A DNA stretch of 6,046 bases from an archaeon (GCA_027051265.1 JALTZH010000031.1:1-6046), one strand, 5' to 3'. Counted from the stretch's first letter, positions 1-6,014 are shown. Made by a program: numbers and translations. Notes: generated by a model not told the origin, from the sequence alone.

Positions 1-1
1 T

Positions 2-58
2 TATGTAGGTGTTATACTTAAGTATTTTAACAATGTTAAATTTTTATTAGTTAAATAG
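2..58 (+). CDS. possible 3' end of an upstream gene (partial)
   Basis: One frame is open from the left edge to a TAG at 56-58 and encodes about 18 residues ending YFNNVKFLLVK. Its composition resembles the neighbouring proteins, and its stop lies 11 bases before the ATG of the tetraheme cytochrome gene, which would suit an operon. Eighteen open codons in AT-rich DNA can occur by chance, so this may instead be the 5' leader or promoter region of the cytochrome gene. No function can be given. Confidence 0.3.
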   Translation, partial: YVGVILKYFNNVKFLLVK

Positions 59-59
59 T

Positions 60-65
60 GGTGAT
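60..65 (+). promoter_or_regulatory. Shine-Dalgarno site that sets the tetraheme cytochrome start
   Basis: GGTGAT matches the archaeal 16S rRNA 3' end (anti-SD core ATCACC). It lies four bases before the ATG at 70. This favours ATG 70 over the in-frame GTG codons at 58 and 61, which overlap the site itself. Confidence 0.6.
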
Positions 66-69
66 AAAT

Positions 70-648
70 ATGGTTAGCTTTAAAATACTGATGTTAATTG
101 GTTTAATGATAGTAAGCATAACAGTTATGCCAAACATACTAGCAAAGTTTCAAGGACAACACTATTTCATAGCTCCCCAAAACGTTCAATGTACCAAATG
201 CCACGCCGATGTTGCTCAAGAGTTAAATCAATCAATGAGTGAGCAACAAATACATACATCTCTAGGTACTACATTAGAAGATGCGTGTAGAGCTTGTCAT
301 ATAACAGCAGCTTCAAACAAGAATATGCAATTCCACGCAGCAGCATTGGTTGAATGTCTAGCATGTCACGATGGATCATGGACAGCACCTGTACCTGCAC
401 CAAATGTACTAACAGGTCCTAGACCAATAAATGGCACTGATGCTGCACATAGACCATTCATAGAAGCGATGAACACATCCTTCACAACACTATCAGGTCC
501 AAATGAAGCATGTATAGCATGCCATACTCATGCAGGAAAAGCTGTATTAACAGAATACAGCAATTACACGGTTCATGCAAACTTCAGTTGTACAGATCCT
601 GCAGATATAAACACGTGTAGTTGGACTTTCTCCATAAGTGTACAATAA
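70..648 (+). CDS. secreted tetraheme c-type cytochrome, candidate extracellular nanowire subunit
   Basis: Predicted 192-residue exported cytochrome. Residues 1-25 form a signal peptide with likely cleavage at ILA|KF, leaving a mature protein of about 167 residues starting near KFQGQHYF. Four CxxCH heme-binding motifs start at C41, C73, C96 and C148. Non-motif His residues H31 (GQHYF), H62 (IHTS), H89 (FHAA) and H127 (AHRPF) each have a counterpart in the leftward nonaheme protein, so they are likely distal ligands giving four bis-His hemes. H154 and H169 are additional. C174 and C183 near the C-terminus are outside any heme motif and may form a disulfide. The protein is Ala/Thr-rich with only five Lys, unlike its Lys/Ile-rich neighbours, and has five N-x-S/T sequons. 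Small tetraheme secreted cytochromes of this kind form extracellular cytochrome filaments in Archaeoglobus and Pyrobaculum; assignment to that family is inference from layout. A soluble periplasm-like electron carrier is the alternative. Start chosen by the GGTGAT site. Confidence 0.85.
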   Translation: MVSFKILMLIGLMIVSITVMPNILAKFQGQHYFIAPQNVQCTKCHADVAQELNQSMSEQQIHTSLGTTLEDACRACHITAASNKNMQFHAAALVECLACHDGSWTAPVPAPNVLTGPRPINGTDAAHRPFIEAMNTSFTTLSGPNEACIACHTHAGKAVLTEYSNYTVHANFSCTDPADINTCSWTFSISVQ

Positions 649-661
649 CTATACTTAATAC

Positions 662-1360
662 ATGATTAAAAAATTTCTTTTTTATTTTTTAACTGTAGCA
701 GGATTTATTTTGATATTATTGTCATTTATTTCTCTCGTTGTTGATATATTTACAAGAAATATCATTTACTCGTTAATTGACCTCCTCTTTTTAATTATTG
801 GTGCTATAATACTTAAGGTAGGTTATGATTTAAAGGAACATAAAGAAGAAAAAAGAAAAGAAACGGGAATAGAACCAATGTTAATCGGTTTAGGTAGATT
901 ATGTATGGAATTAGACTCTCTAAGAAAAACTATCGAAAGATTGGATGAGAAACTAACTACTATGGAAAAGTTTTCTAGAGGAGGTTTTTCAGCACTTTTT
1001 CAAAAAATTTTACTCGCATCAATAGTATCTCTTGGAATATTAATGATTGTTGTGATTTATACTTCGTTAGAGATGATATTCTTTATAAATTTCCTATACT
1101 TTATCTGGTGGTTTATAATATCAGAACACTTTAAACTGTTAAATGATATAAGATCATATATCTGGATTGTTGCAATAATGTTTATATCACCAGTAATAAT
1201 AATGATTCTCGTAGCTATACTAGAATTGGAATTAATATTAGTAGCGTTGTTCCAGTATATACTGTTATCGTTATATACTTTTATATATTATATTTATGCG
1301 TACAGGATAAGATATAAAAGAATACCGTTTTTTGAATCTCATGCCAGTGGTGTAAGATGA
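662..1360 (+). CDS. polytopic membrane protein with cytosolic coiled coil, unknown function
   Basis: 232 residues, not recognised as a known family. Two hydrophobic segments (about 5-28 and 35-55) are followed by a charged stretch (56-112) containing a heptad-like helix at about 77-104 (LCMELDSLRKTIERLDEKL). Four more hydrophobic segments follow (about 114-133, 136-154, 165-187, 190-213) and then a short basic tail. This suggests six membrane helices with the coiled-coil loop inside the cell. The start is 13 bases after the cytochrome stop and has no visible Shine-Dalgarno site, so it may depend on coupling or on a leaderless transcript. The stop overlaps the signal peptidase start by ATGA. 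Position between a filament-type cytochrome and a signal peptidase suggests a role in export, assembly or anchoring (inference). There are no cofactor motifs, and nothing indicates a transporter or an enzyme. Confidence 0.8.
   Translation: MIKKFLFYFLTVAGFILILLSFISLVVDIFTRNIIYSLIDLLFLIIGAIILKVGYDLKEHKEEKRKETGIEPMLIGLGRLCMELDSLRKTIERLDEKLTTMEKFSRGGFSALFQKILLASIVSLGILMIVVIYTSLEMIFFINFLYFIWWFIISEHFKLLNDIRSYIWIVAIMFISPVIIMILVAILELELILVALFQYILLSLYTFIYYIYAYRIRYKRIPFFESHASGVR
674..690 (+). terminator. oligo-T stretch, possible partial terminator after the tetraheme gene
   Basis: The non-template strand reads TTTCTTTTTTATTTTTT, beginning 26 bases after the cytochrome stop codon and lying within codons 5-10 of the next gene. 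Archaeal RNA polymerase terminates at T-rich stretches without needing a hairpin. The run could end a fraction of transcripts after the cytochrome gene. It also encodes part of a hydrophobic helix (FLFYFL), which alone could explain the T content. Confidence 0.4.
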
Positions 1361-2094
1361 AATTAAATGAAATTATTGTTTTATACTATAGCATTCTGCT
1401 AGTAACAATCGCACTAACAATAGTTATTGTTCTAATGAGGAATACGTTATTTAAACGTAAAAAACGTTTCTCAGATAGAGATTATATTATATTCTACAGA
1501 AGAATAATTAGAAGGAGAAAATCTTCTATCAGCATACTTATATCTCTACTCATATATTTCATATTAGGTATTATTATACTAAAGAAATATGTCTTTCTTG
1601 CTGTGGTTACATCGAATAGTATGTCTCCAACCATAAAACTATACGATCTTGTATTAATACAAACCATTGATAGAAATCCGAAAGTTGGAGATATTATCTT
1701 GTTTAAAGGAAAACCAGCTGATATTGAAAGAAGGGAGTTGATATTGCATAGAGTTGTAAAAATTACAGAAGAAGGTATTTACACGAAAGGTGATGCCAAT
1801 CCTACAATTGATCCATGGATCGTTAAAAGAGAAGAAATTGTTGGAAAAGCTGTTCAAATATATAATGTTCCTATAAAAATACCTTATTTAGGTAAATTTC
1901 TATTAGAAACTACAGAGAGTCCAACAGGTAGGACATATTTTCAAAGAATAATCAGTTATGTAAAACTTCATGGTATAGTAATATTCTTTTTAATAGCAAT
2001 AATATATATAGTTATTTCATATTATGAAAATATAAGAGAAAGACATTTGGAAAACAGATTAAAAGAAATAATAAAATCCAGAGGTGTTAAATGA
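1357..2094 (+). CDS. signal peptidase I, S26B (archaeal/Sec11) type
   Basis: 245 residues. It removes signal peptides from Sec-exported proteins at the outer face of the membrane. The catalytic Ser is S88 in TSNSMSPT. The general-base position is H131 in ILHRVV, where bacterial LepB has Lys. GDAN and a second Asp follow (D146, D152), with the six-residue spacing known for the functional Asp pair in archaeal/Sec11 enzymes. The conserved VGDIILF box is at about 110-116. Topology: helix 4-26, a very basic cytosolic loop (about 33-57), helix about 58-80 leading into the catalytic domain, then helix about 205-222 and a basic tail. The first helix is extra compared with minimal archaeal signal peptidases. 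The start overlaps the previous stop (ATGA), with GGTG at 1349-1352 as the ribosome site. A signal peptidase inside a cytochrome/surface-protein operon suggests it may process these neighbours, but a general role is not excluded. Confidence 0.9.
   Translation: MKLNEIIVLYYSILLVTIALTIVIVLMRNTLFKRKKRFSDRDYIIFYRRIIRRRKSSISILISLLIYFILGIIILKKYVFLAVVTSNSMSPTIKLYDLVLIQTIDRNPKVGDIILFKGKPADIERRELILHRVVKITEEGIYTKGDANPTIDPWIVKREEIVGKAVQIYNVPIKIPYLGKFLLETTESPTGRTYFQRIISYVKLHGIVIFFLIAIIYIVISYYENIRERHLENRLKEIIKSRGVK
2081..2086 (+). promoter_or_regulatory. Shine-Dalgarno site for the multiheme cytochrome
   Basis: GAGGTG lies four bases before ATG 2091 and seven before the adjacent ATG 2094, inside the last codons of the signal peptidase gene. 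Either ATG is possible; they differ by one Met. Confidence 0.6.
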
Positions 2095-2777
2095 TGCATA
2101 AGCTTATCTTGCTCTTTATGTTTAATTTTATATTTAGTGTTGTATATGGTATTGTATATGCAGAAAAGAATATAAATACAACCAAAGGTTTTCTTGAAAC
2201 ATATGAGAAATATTTATTAGCATGGAAACATACAGGAAATAAGATATGCTTTGAATGTCATATGTTAACCCTAAGCAAAGACGAATATGAAAGAAAATTT
2301 TCTGGATGTAATTGTCATGAAATAAAAGCTATTAGAGGAGAAAGGAGATATAAGATCGATATGAGTGCTCTTTCAAAATTACATGGAACTAAACCATGTA
2401 TAAGATGTCATTCCGGAGGATATTCTAAAATAAATCTTACCATATTTCATTTCAATATACATAGAATGGTAAACTGTACGACATGCCATGGTTATGGTAT
2501 GGCTATAAAGGTTGAAGATATTAACAACTGTTATAATTGTCATGAAAAAAACATTCATTATATCCATACAAGAGTTCTTAGAGATTTGTGCTCATTTTGT
2601 CATAGTAAAACTTTTGCATTAGAATATACTGAAAGAGAATTAAAGAAAATCGGTTTTAATTTATCTTTAGAGAAAAAACCTAAAGAAAAAAAGAAAGAGG
2701 TGAAGGAATTTGAAGGGCCAACTATTCTTAAGATATTATATACTATTATTAATTTTATTGTTTCTATATTTAAGTAA
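2091..2777 (+). CDS. exported penta/hexaheme c-type cytochrome with C-terminal membrane anchor
   Basis: 228 residues. A signal peptide (about 1-24, VYA|EK) precedes five CxxCH motifs at C53, C103, C129, C147 and C167. A sixth site, CNCH at C73, has only one residue between its cysteines. The mature part has exactly six non-motif His residues (H47, H98, H120, H124, H156, H159), which would match six bis-His hemes if the CNCH site is occupied. A Lys/Glu-rich linker (about 194-208) leads to a final hydrophobic stretch (about 211-227, TILKILYTIINFIVSIF), probably a tail anchor. The heme domain would therefore sit just outside the membrane. It shows no clear similarity to the tetraheme/nonaheme pair beyond heme motifs. 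A role carrying electrons between a membrane donor and an outer cytochrome is inferred. It overlaps the signal peptidase by ATGA and the next gene by 68 bases. Confidence 0.85.
   Translation: MMHKLILLFMFNFIFSVVYGIVYAEKNINTTKGFLETYEKYLLAWKHTGNKICFECHMLTLSKDEYERKFSGCNCHEIKAIRGERRYKIDMSALSKLHGTKPCIRCHSGGYSKINLTIFHFNIHRMVNCTTCHGYGMAIKVEDINNCYNCHEKNIHYIHTRVLRDLCSFCHSKTFALEYTERELKKIGFNLSLEKKPKEKKKEVKEFEGPTILKILYTIINFIVSIFK
2697..2703 (+). promoter_or_regulatory. strong Shine-Dalgarno site inside the cytochrome gene, sets a TTG start
   Basis: GAGGTGA, a seven-base match to the anti-SD, lies six bases before TTG 2710. It sits in the codons for the Lys/Glu linker of the multiheme cytochrome. It is the main evidence that the next gene starts at 2710 and overlaps the cytochrome gene. 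Confidence 0.6.
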
Positions 2778-3132
2778 TTGTATAAAACCAGTGAAAATAT
2801 CTGCATTTGAAATAGAAGCTATTATAGATAAGAATTACAACATAACATATCTTGATTGTAATTATGTTGAAGTTTCACCTGATAAGTTAAATATTGGTGA
2901 AGAATACTATCCATCAGTTGTCTTTAGAGTTTTCGTATCTAGTAAAAATAGGAGTTATGCTACGGAATGGGGAATTATAAAATTCAAAGGTCCAGGAAGA
3001 TATAGTGCTGTATTACCATTAACTGAAAGGTATAAATTACAGAGAAATGATATCATTCTATGCTATGCATCGTTGAGGGATAAGGAGGCAAAAACAGTAG
3101 TATATAAAGTTGTTAAGAAAGCGTATAGATAA
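2710..3132 (+). CDS. small exported or membrane-tethered beta-rich protein, unknown function
   Basis: 140 residues from a TTG start supported by the GAGGTGA site. Residues 5-22 are hydrophobic (signal peptide or anchor), ending LYLSNC. C24 could be a lipobox cysteine, but Asn at -1 is unusual, so lipidation is uncertain. The remaining roughly 115 residues alternate in a beta-strand pattern and include a GPGRYSAVLPL turn similar in style to the Ig-like modules of the next protein. C50 and C118 could form a disulfide. The first 68 bases also encode the C-terminal tail of the preceding cytochrome in another frame. The stop is one base before the ATG of the next gene, indicating co-translation. 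An Ig-like surface accessory protein is the best guess; no family is recognised. Confidence 0.75.
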   Translation: MKGQLFLRYYILLLILLFLYLSNCIKPVKISAFEIEAIIDKNYNITYLDCNYVEVSPDKLNIGEEYYPSVVFRVFVSSKNRSYATEWGIIKFKGPGRYSAVLPLTERYKLQRNDIILCYASLRDKEAKTVVYKVVKKAYR

Positions 3133-3133
3133 C

Positions 3134-4798
3134 ATGAAGAAGAGAGTTAGATTATTAGATTTATATTATAATTATAATATAATTATTAAGTTATATTTAT
3201 TCATAGTATTAATAACTTTTTCTATTTCCTATGCTGAAGTATCTTTCGTAAAAAACGTTTATGGTTATAAAAAGTTTGAAAAACATAATGGAACGTTTTA
3301 TTTGGGAGATGAGATTAAGATTTATATTGATATAGAGGATGTATCTCATGAAGGTTTCACAGCCGTTGATTTTCTATTCTTTATAAGAGATGAAATTACA
3401 AAAGAGGTAATAAAGATAGATAGAGTTAACGTTAGATATAAAAATTTTACGGATAAATTTTATATCGTTTATAAACTTGATACGAGTAAACTTAAGCCCG
3501 GAAGATATTCGATAAAAATTTTAGGATACGATAGAGCAATAGGAGTAGAAAATCGCTTAAGATTGATAAAAAGTGGTGCATTAGATCCAAGTTCTAAGTA
3601 TCATGAACTCTATAAGAAATATCTCAATGCACCTACAGGTTTAAATGTTGATGATAGAATTTACTCTAACTTAAAGTTACTGAGACCTTATAAAGAAAGT
3701 TTATTGAGAATTGATAAGACACTTAAATTTCAGATAATTAAGGGAAAACGAAAAATTGAAAAGATAGAAAAACCAACTATTGCAATAAAGAATTTTTATG
3801 TTAGAGTTAATGATACGTATTATCTTGACGATCTTATAGTTATAGAATATAATTTAGAAGGATTAATTCATAACAAAACTTTAACTGTTGATATATACAC
3901 ACTTTTATATAATAAAAACAACGTTCCTCTTAAATTAAAAATTGATAGAATTAGATTTGTAAATATATCCGAATATAAGTTTATACAAAGAATCGATACG
4001 AAAGGATTAGATCCAGGTATTTATTATTTACGAATTAAAATATTTGATCGATATCAACGATCTCTAATAGAAGCATATAAAGAAATTGTGGAAAGATTTC
4101 CTAAAAGTATTGATCTCATTAAAAACATAAGATATATAGATGAAGGAGTGAATATAAACGATAAAACATACGAAATATTGAAGATAATAAAACCTCTTGA
4201 TAACAGTTTATTAGTACATGATAAAACCTATAGGATAAATTTAATAGAAAAACCTTTGGAAATTAAACCAAAACCAAGATTTATTGTAAATAGAATTGAA
4301 ACCGATAAAATTGAGTATGATATCAAAGATACGATTAAAATTAAAGTGTATATAACAAATTTAAGAGGTGAGGGTAACGTTACATTCTATCTTAGAATAG
4401 AAGGAAAAGAATTTGGTATAAGAGTTCCGAAAACAATTTATCTCAAACCTAAAAAAGAATACATAATAGATTTCAATATCCCCATTGAAAAATATAAACT
4501 CAAAGATGGTTTTTATAGGGTTGGAATAGAAGGTGTTAAAATATTTACGTTAATAAGAATTATTAATAAGACAGCTCTTACAAAAGCAATCGAAGAAAGA
4601 TTAAAACCTGTTACTGAGAAAGAAAAAGAGGTTAAATCTCCTCTAATTATTTATTACCTTTCAGGATTTCTACTCAGTACATTATTCTTAAGAATACTTT
4701 TTAACAGAAATAATGTTTATAAACGATATCTGAATTATTTGATCATATTATTTGTATTACTTCTAATTATCTACTTATTAATATATTTATATATGTAA
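3134..4798 (+). CDS. large surface protein with tandem Ig-like repeats and C-terminal membrane anchor
   Basis: 554 residues from ATG 3134, one base after the preceding stop; an in-frame TTG at 3110 is a weaker alternative without a suitably spaced Shine-Dalgarno site. A signal peptide ends near residue 34 (ISYA|EV). Two long units follow (about 36-213 and 215-374). Each has an Ig-like beta domain containing a LxPGxYxxxI turn (KLKPGRYSIKI, GLDPGIYYLRI), then a linker module G-x-N-x-x-D ... LK ... P ... SLL ... DKT. A third beta domain lies at about 381-477, then a charged helical linker and two hydrophobic segments (about 503-523 and 532-554). Architecture suggests an elongated extracellular stalk held in the membrane. 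There is no catalytic motif, heme motif or cysteine. Last gene of the rightward operon; it may scaffold or anchor the cytochromes (inference). Family not recognised. Confidence 0.8.
   Translation: MKKRVRLLDLYYNYNIIIKLYLFIVLITFSISYAEVSFVKNVYGYKKFEKHNGTFYLGDEIKIYIDIEDVSHEGFTAVDFLFFIRDEITKEVIKIDRVNVRYKNFTDKFYIVYKLDTSKLKPGRYSIKILGYDRAIGVENRLRLIKSGALDPSSKYHELYKKYLNAPTGLNVDDRIYSNLKLLRPYKESLLRIDKTLKFQIIKGKRKIEKIEKPTIAIKNFYVRVNDTYYLDDLIVIEYNLEGLIHNKTLTVDIYTLLYNKNNVPLKLKIDRIRFVNISEYKFIQRIDTKGLDPGIYYLRIKIFDRYQRSLIEAYKEIVERFPKSIDLIKNIRYIDEGVNINDKTYEILKIIKPLDNSLLVHDKTYRINLIEKPLEIKPKPRFIVNRIETDKIEYDIKDTIKIKVYITNLRGEGNVTFYLRIEGKEFGIRVPKTIYLKPKKEYIIDFNIPIEKYKLKDGFYRVGIEGVKIFTLIRIINKTALTKAIEERLKPVTEKEKEVKSPLIIYYLSGFLLSTLFLRILFNRNNVYKRYLNYLIILFVLLLIIYLLIYLYM
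3638..3739 (+). repeat. linker module, copy 1 of an internal protein repeat
   Basis: Encodes 34 residues starting GLNVDDRIYSNLKLLRP. Aligned without gaps to copy 2 (4145-4246), 14 of 34 residues are identical, including G, N, D, Y, LK, P, SLL and DKT, and many others are conservative changes. The DNA has diverged, so this is an old duplication. Confidence 0.7.
4145..4246 (+). repeat. linker module, copy 2 of an internal protein repeat
   Basis: Encodes 34 residues starting GVNINDKTYEILKIIKP, the partner of the copy at 3638-3739. It follows the second Ig-like domain just as copy 1 follows the first, so domain and linker were duplicated as one unit. Confidence 0.7.
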
Positions 4799-4812
4799 AA
4801 AATTATAAAAAA
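4797..4812 (-). terminator. oligo-T terminator of the leftward nonaheme gene
   Basis: Read leftward, the strand has T6, ATAA, T6, starting three bases after the nonaheme stop codon (4817-4815). This fits the hairpin-independent archaeal terminator type. The first bases overlap the stop codon of the rightward operon. No equally clear T-run is seen for the rightward transcript, which may read into the end of the opposite gene. Confidence 0.6.
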
Positions 4813-4814
4813 CT

Positions 4815-6014
4815 TTATCGTAATTCTCTATATATCCATATGTTTGCCTCATATGCATATGGTTCAGTATATACTTTATTTGTTACATATCCCCCTCTAT
4901 TACCATGACATATAGAACATCTTCCTCCTCCCATACCATTTCCACCCATTCCACCTCCTCCTGTTCCAATAGTTACGTCATGATTGTTATAATGATGACA
5001 TCCGGAACAAAAATCGCCATGGAATTGTCTTGGAACCTTTTTCCAAACTTGCTGGTAAAAATATGGTGAGTAATGACCTCCCTGATTAATTTCTTCTATA
5101 CTAGGAGGATACGGTCCTGATTCGTTATGACATGTTAGGCATGAAAGCTTAAGTGCCGCATGTACAGATGAGGAATTATATGTTGGATAAATATTCCATT
5201 GAGGATTTAAATGACAATATTTACAAAAGCTTTCGTTATCGGCGTTTGTTTTACTTATATAAATATCATATATATGCTCAATGAAATTTAGATTTGCATT
5301 ATTTCCTCGATCAGATAAATTTCTATCACCAACATCATCTGTATGTTGCATTCCCTGAAGTGGAGTTGATCCTGGAGACCATTTATCAAGTACTCCTTGT
5401 AATATTCTTTTATGGCAGGCAGTACACTTAATCTTATTAGGATTAATCCAATAGTGGCTGCTCTTTATCTCATAACCATAATCCTTAATTACAGTATAAT
5501 TACGTTTTGGTCCAAGATTAAATGATACGATTGTATAATTATATCTTAAAGGCTCTATTTCAACATTATCGATAAAAACCGTATAGTTAATCCATTCGTA
5601 GTAGTTTAAAACCAGTTTAACAGGAAATGTTGTATGACATGCTATACATGCTTCATTTGGTCCCTTTTTTAATCCATATTTTTCAGCAAACAGTATAAAA
5701 TCTCTATGAGCTTCTAAAGAGTTATTTATGTTATCTGCAATATTAACATGACAACTAAGACATGTAATTGTAGTTGCTGCATGTGCAGTATTGTTTGAGA
5801 ACGAAACATTATGACATGTTCTACATGTAAATCCACTACTCGTATTATGTATCTCTGATATCGTTAAATAATAAGCTTGAGAAGGATGACATTTTGAACA
5901 ATCAATATTACTTCCAGGTATAAAATAATGTTGTCCTGTAAATTTTGATAATACATTAATACCAAAAAATAGTGAGAATATTGCAAATCCTAATATTAAA
6001 ATCAAGTTCCTCAT
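4815..6014 (-). CDS. secreted nonaheme c-type cytochrome with nanowire-type N-terminal domain
   Basis: 399 residues from ATG 6014; ATG 6038 in frame would add eight. ATG 6014 gives a signal peptide matching the tetraheme protein in length, cleaved near VLS|KF. Nine CxxCH motifs start at C39, C64, C85, C123, C197, C264, C292, C336 and C366. The first four, with H29, H56, H78 and H103, align with the tetraheme protein: KFxGQHYF, the IH before heme 2, HAA before heme 3, AHRxF, and an identical GPNEACIACHT around heme 4. A heme-free, beta-rich insert (about 130-190) follows, then a five-heme region. A glycine/methionine-rich loop (about 350-364) separates hemes 8 and 9. Twelve non-motif His residues are available as distal ligands, and about eleven N-x-S/T sequons suggest surface glycosylation. 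The mature protein has no cysteine outside heme motifs. Likely extracellular electron transfer; possible roles are filament cap, base, branch or a separate conductor (inference). Confidence 0.85.
   Translation of the reverse strand: MRNLILILGFAIFSLFFGINVLSKFTGQHYFIPGSNIDCSKCHPSQAYYLTISEIHNTSSGFTCRTCHNVSFSNNTAHAATTITCLSCHVNIADNINNSLEAHRDFILFAEKYGLKKGPNEACIACHTTFPVKLVLNYYEWINYTVFIDNVEIEPLRYNYTIVSFNLGPKRNYTVIKDYGYEIKSSHYWINPNKIKCTACHKRILQGVLDKWSPGSTPLQGMQHTDDVGDRNLSDRGNNANLNFIEHIYDIYISKTNADNESFCKYCHLNPQWNIYPTYNSSSVHAALKLSCLTCHNESGPYPPSIEEINQGGHYSPYFYQQVWKKVPRQFHGDFCSGCHHYNNHDVTIGTGGGGMGGNGMGGGRCSICHGNRGGYVTNKVYTEPYAYEANIWIYRELR

Noticed and set aside
58-69. GTG at 58 as start of the tetraheme cytochrome
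   Set aside because: The good Shine-Dalgarno match at 60-65 would be inside the coding sequence, whereas it is correctly placed for ATG 70.
1654-1857. 67-codon reverse open frame inside the signal peptidase gene
   Set aside because: It lies wholly opposite the conserved catalytic region of a confident gene, and its protein has no recognisable features.
2307-2318. Frameshift or deletion as cause of the CNCH site
   Set aside because: The frame continues through four further CxxCH motifs to the tail, so a simple indel of one or two bases is excluded. A three-base deletion cannot be excluded from one sequence.
2379-2567. 62-codon reverse open frame inside the multiheme cytochrome gene
   Set aside because: Antisense to heme motifs of a confident gene; low-complexity product with no support.
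2600-2806. 68-codon reverse open frame across the cytochrome/small protein overlap
   Set aside because: Antisense to two genes that already account for this stretch in two frames; a third coding layer has no evidence.
3110-3133. TTG 3110 as start of the Ig-repeat protein
   Set aside because: The nearest GGAGG is about 20 bases upstream, too far, while ATG 3134 directly follows the previous stop and gives a normal signal peptide.
4836-4862. CATATG repeats, including the perfect palindrome CATATGCATATG, near the convergent gene ends
   Set aside because: They lie in codons for the C-terminus of the nonaheme protein, and such AT-rich palindromes are expected by chance; no T-run follows in the rightward direction.
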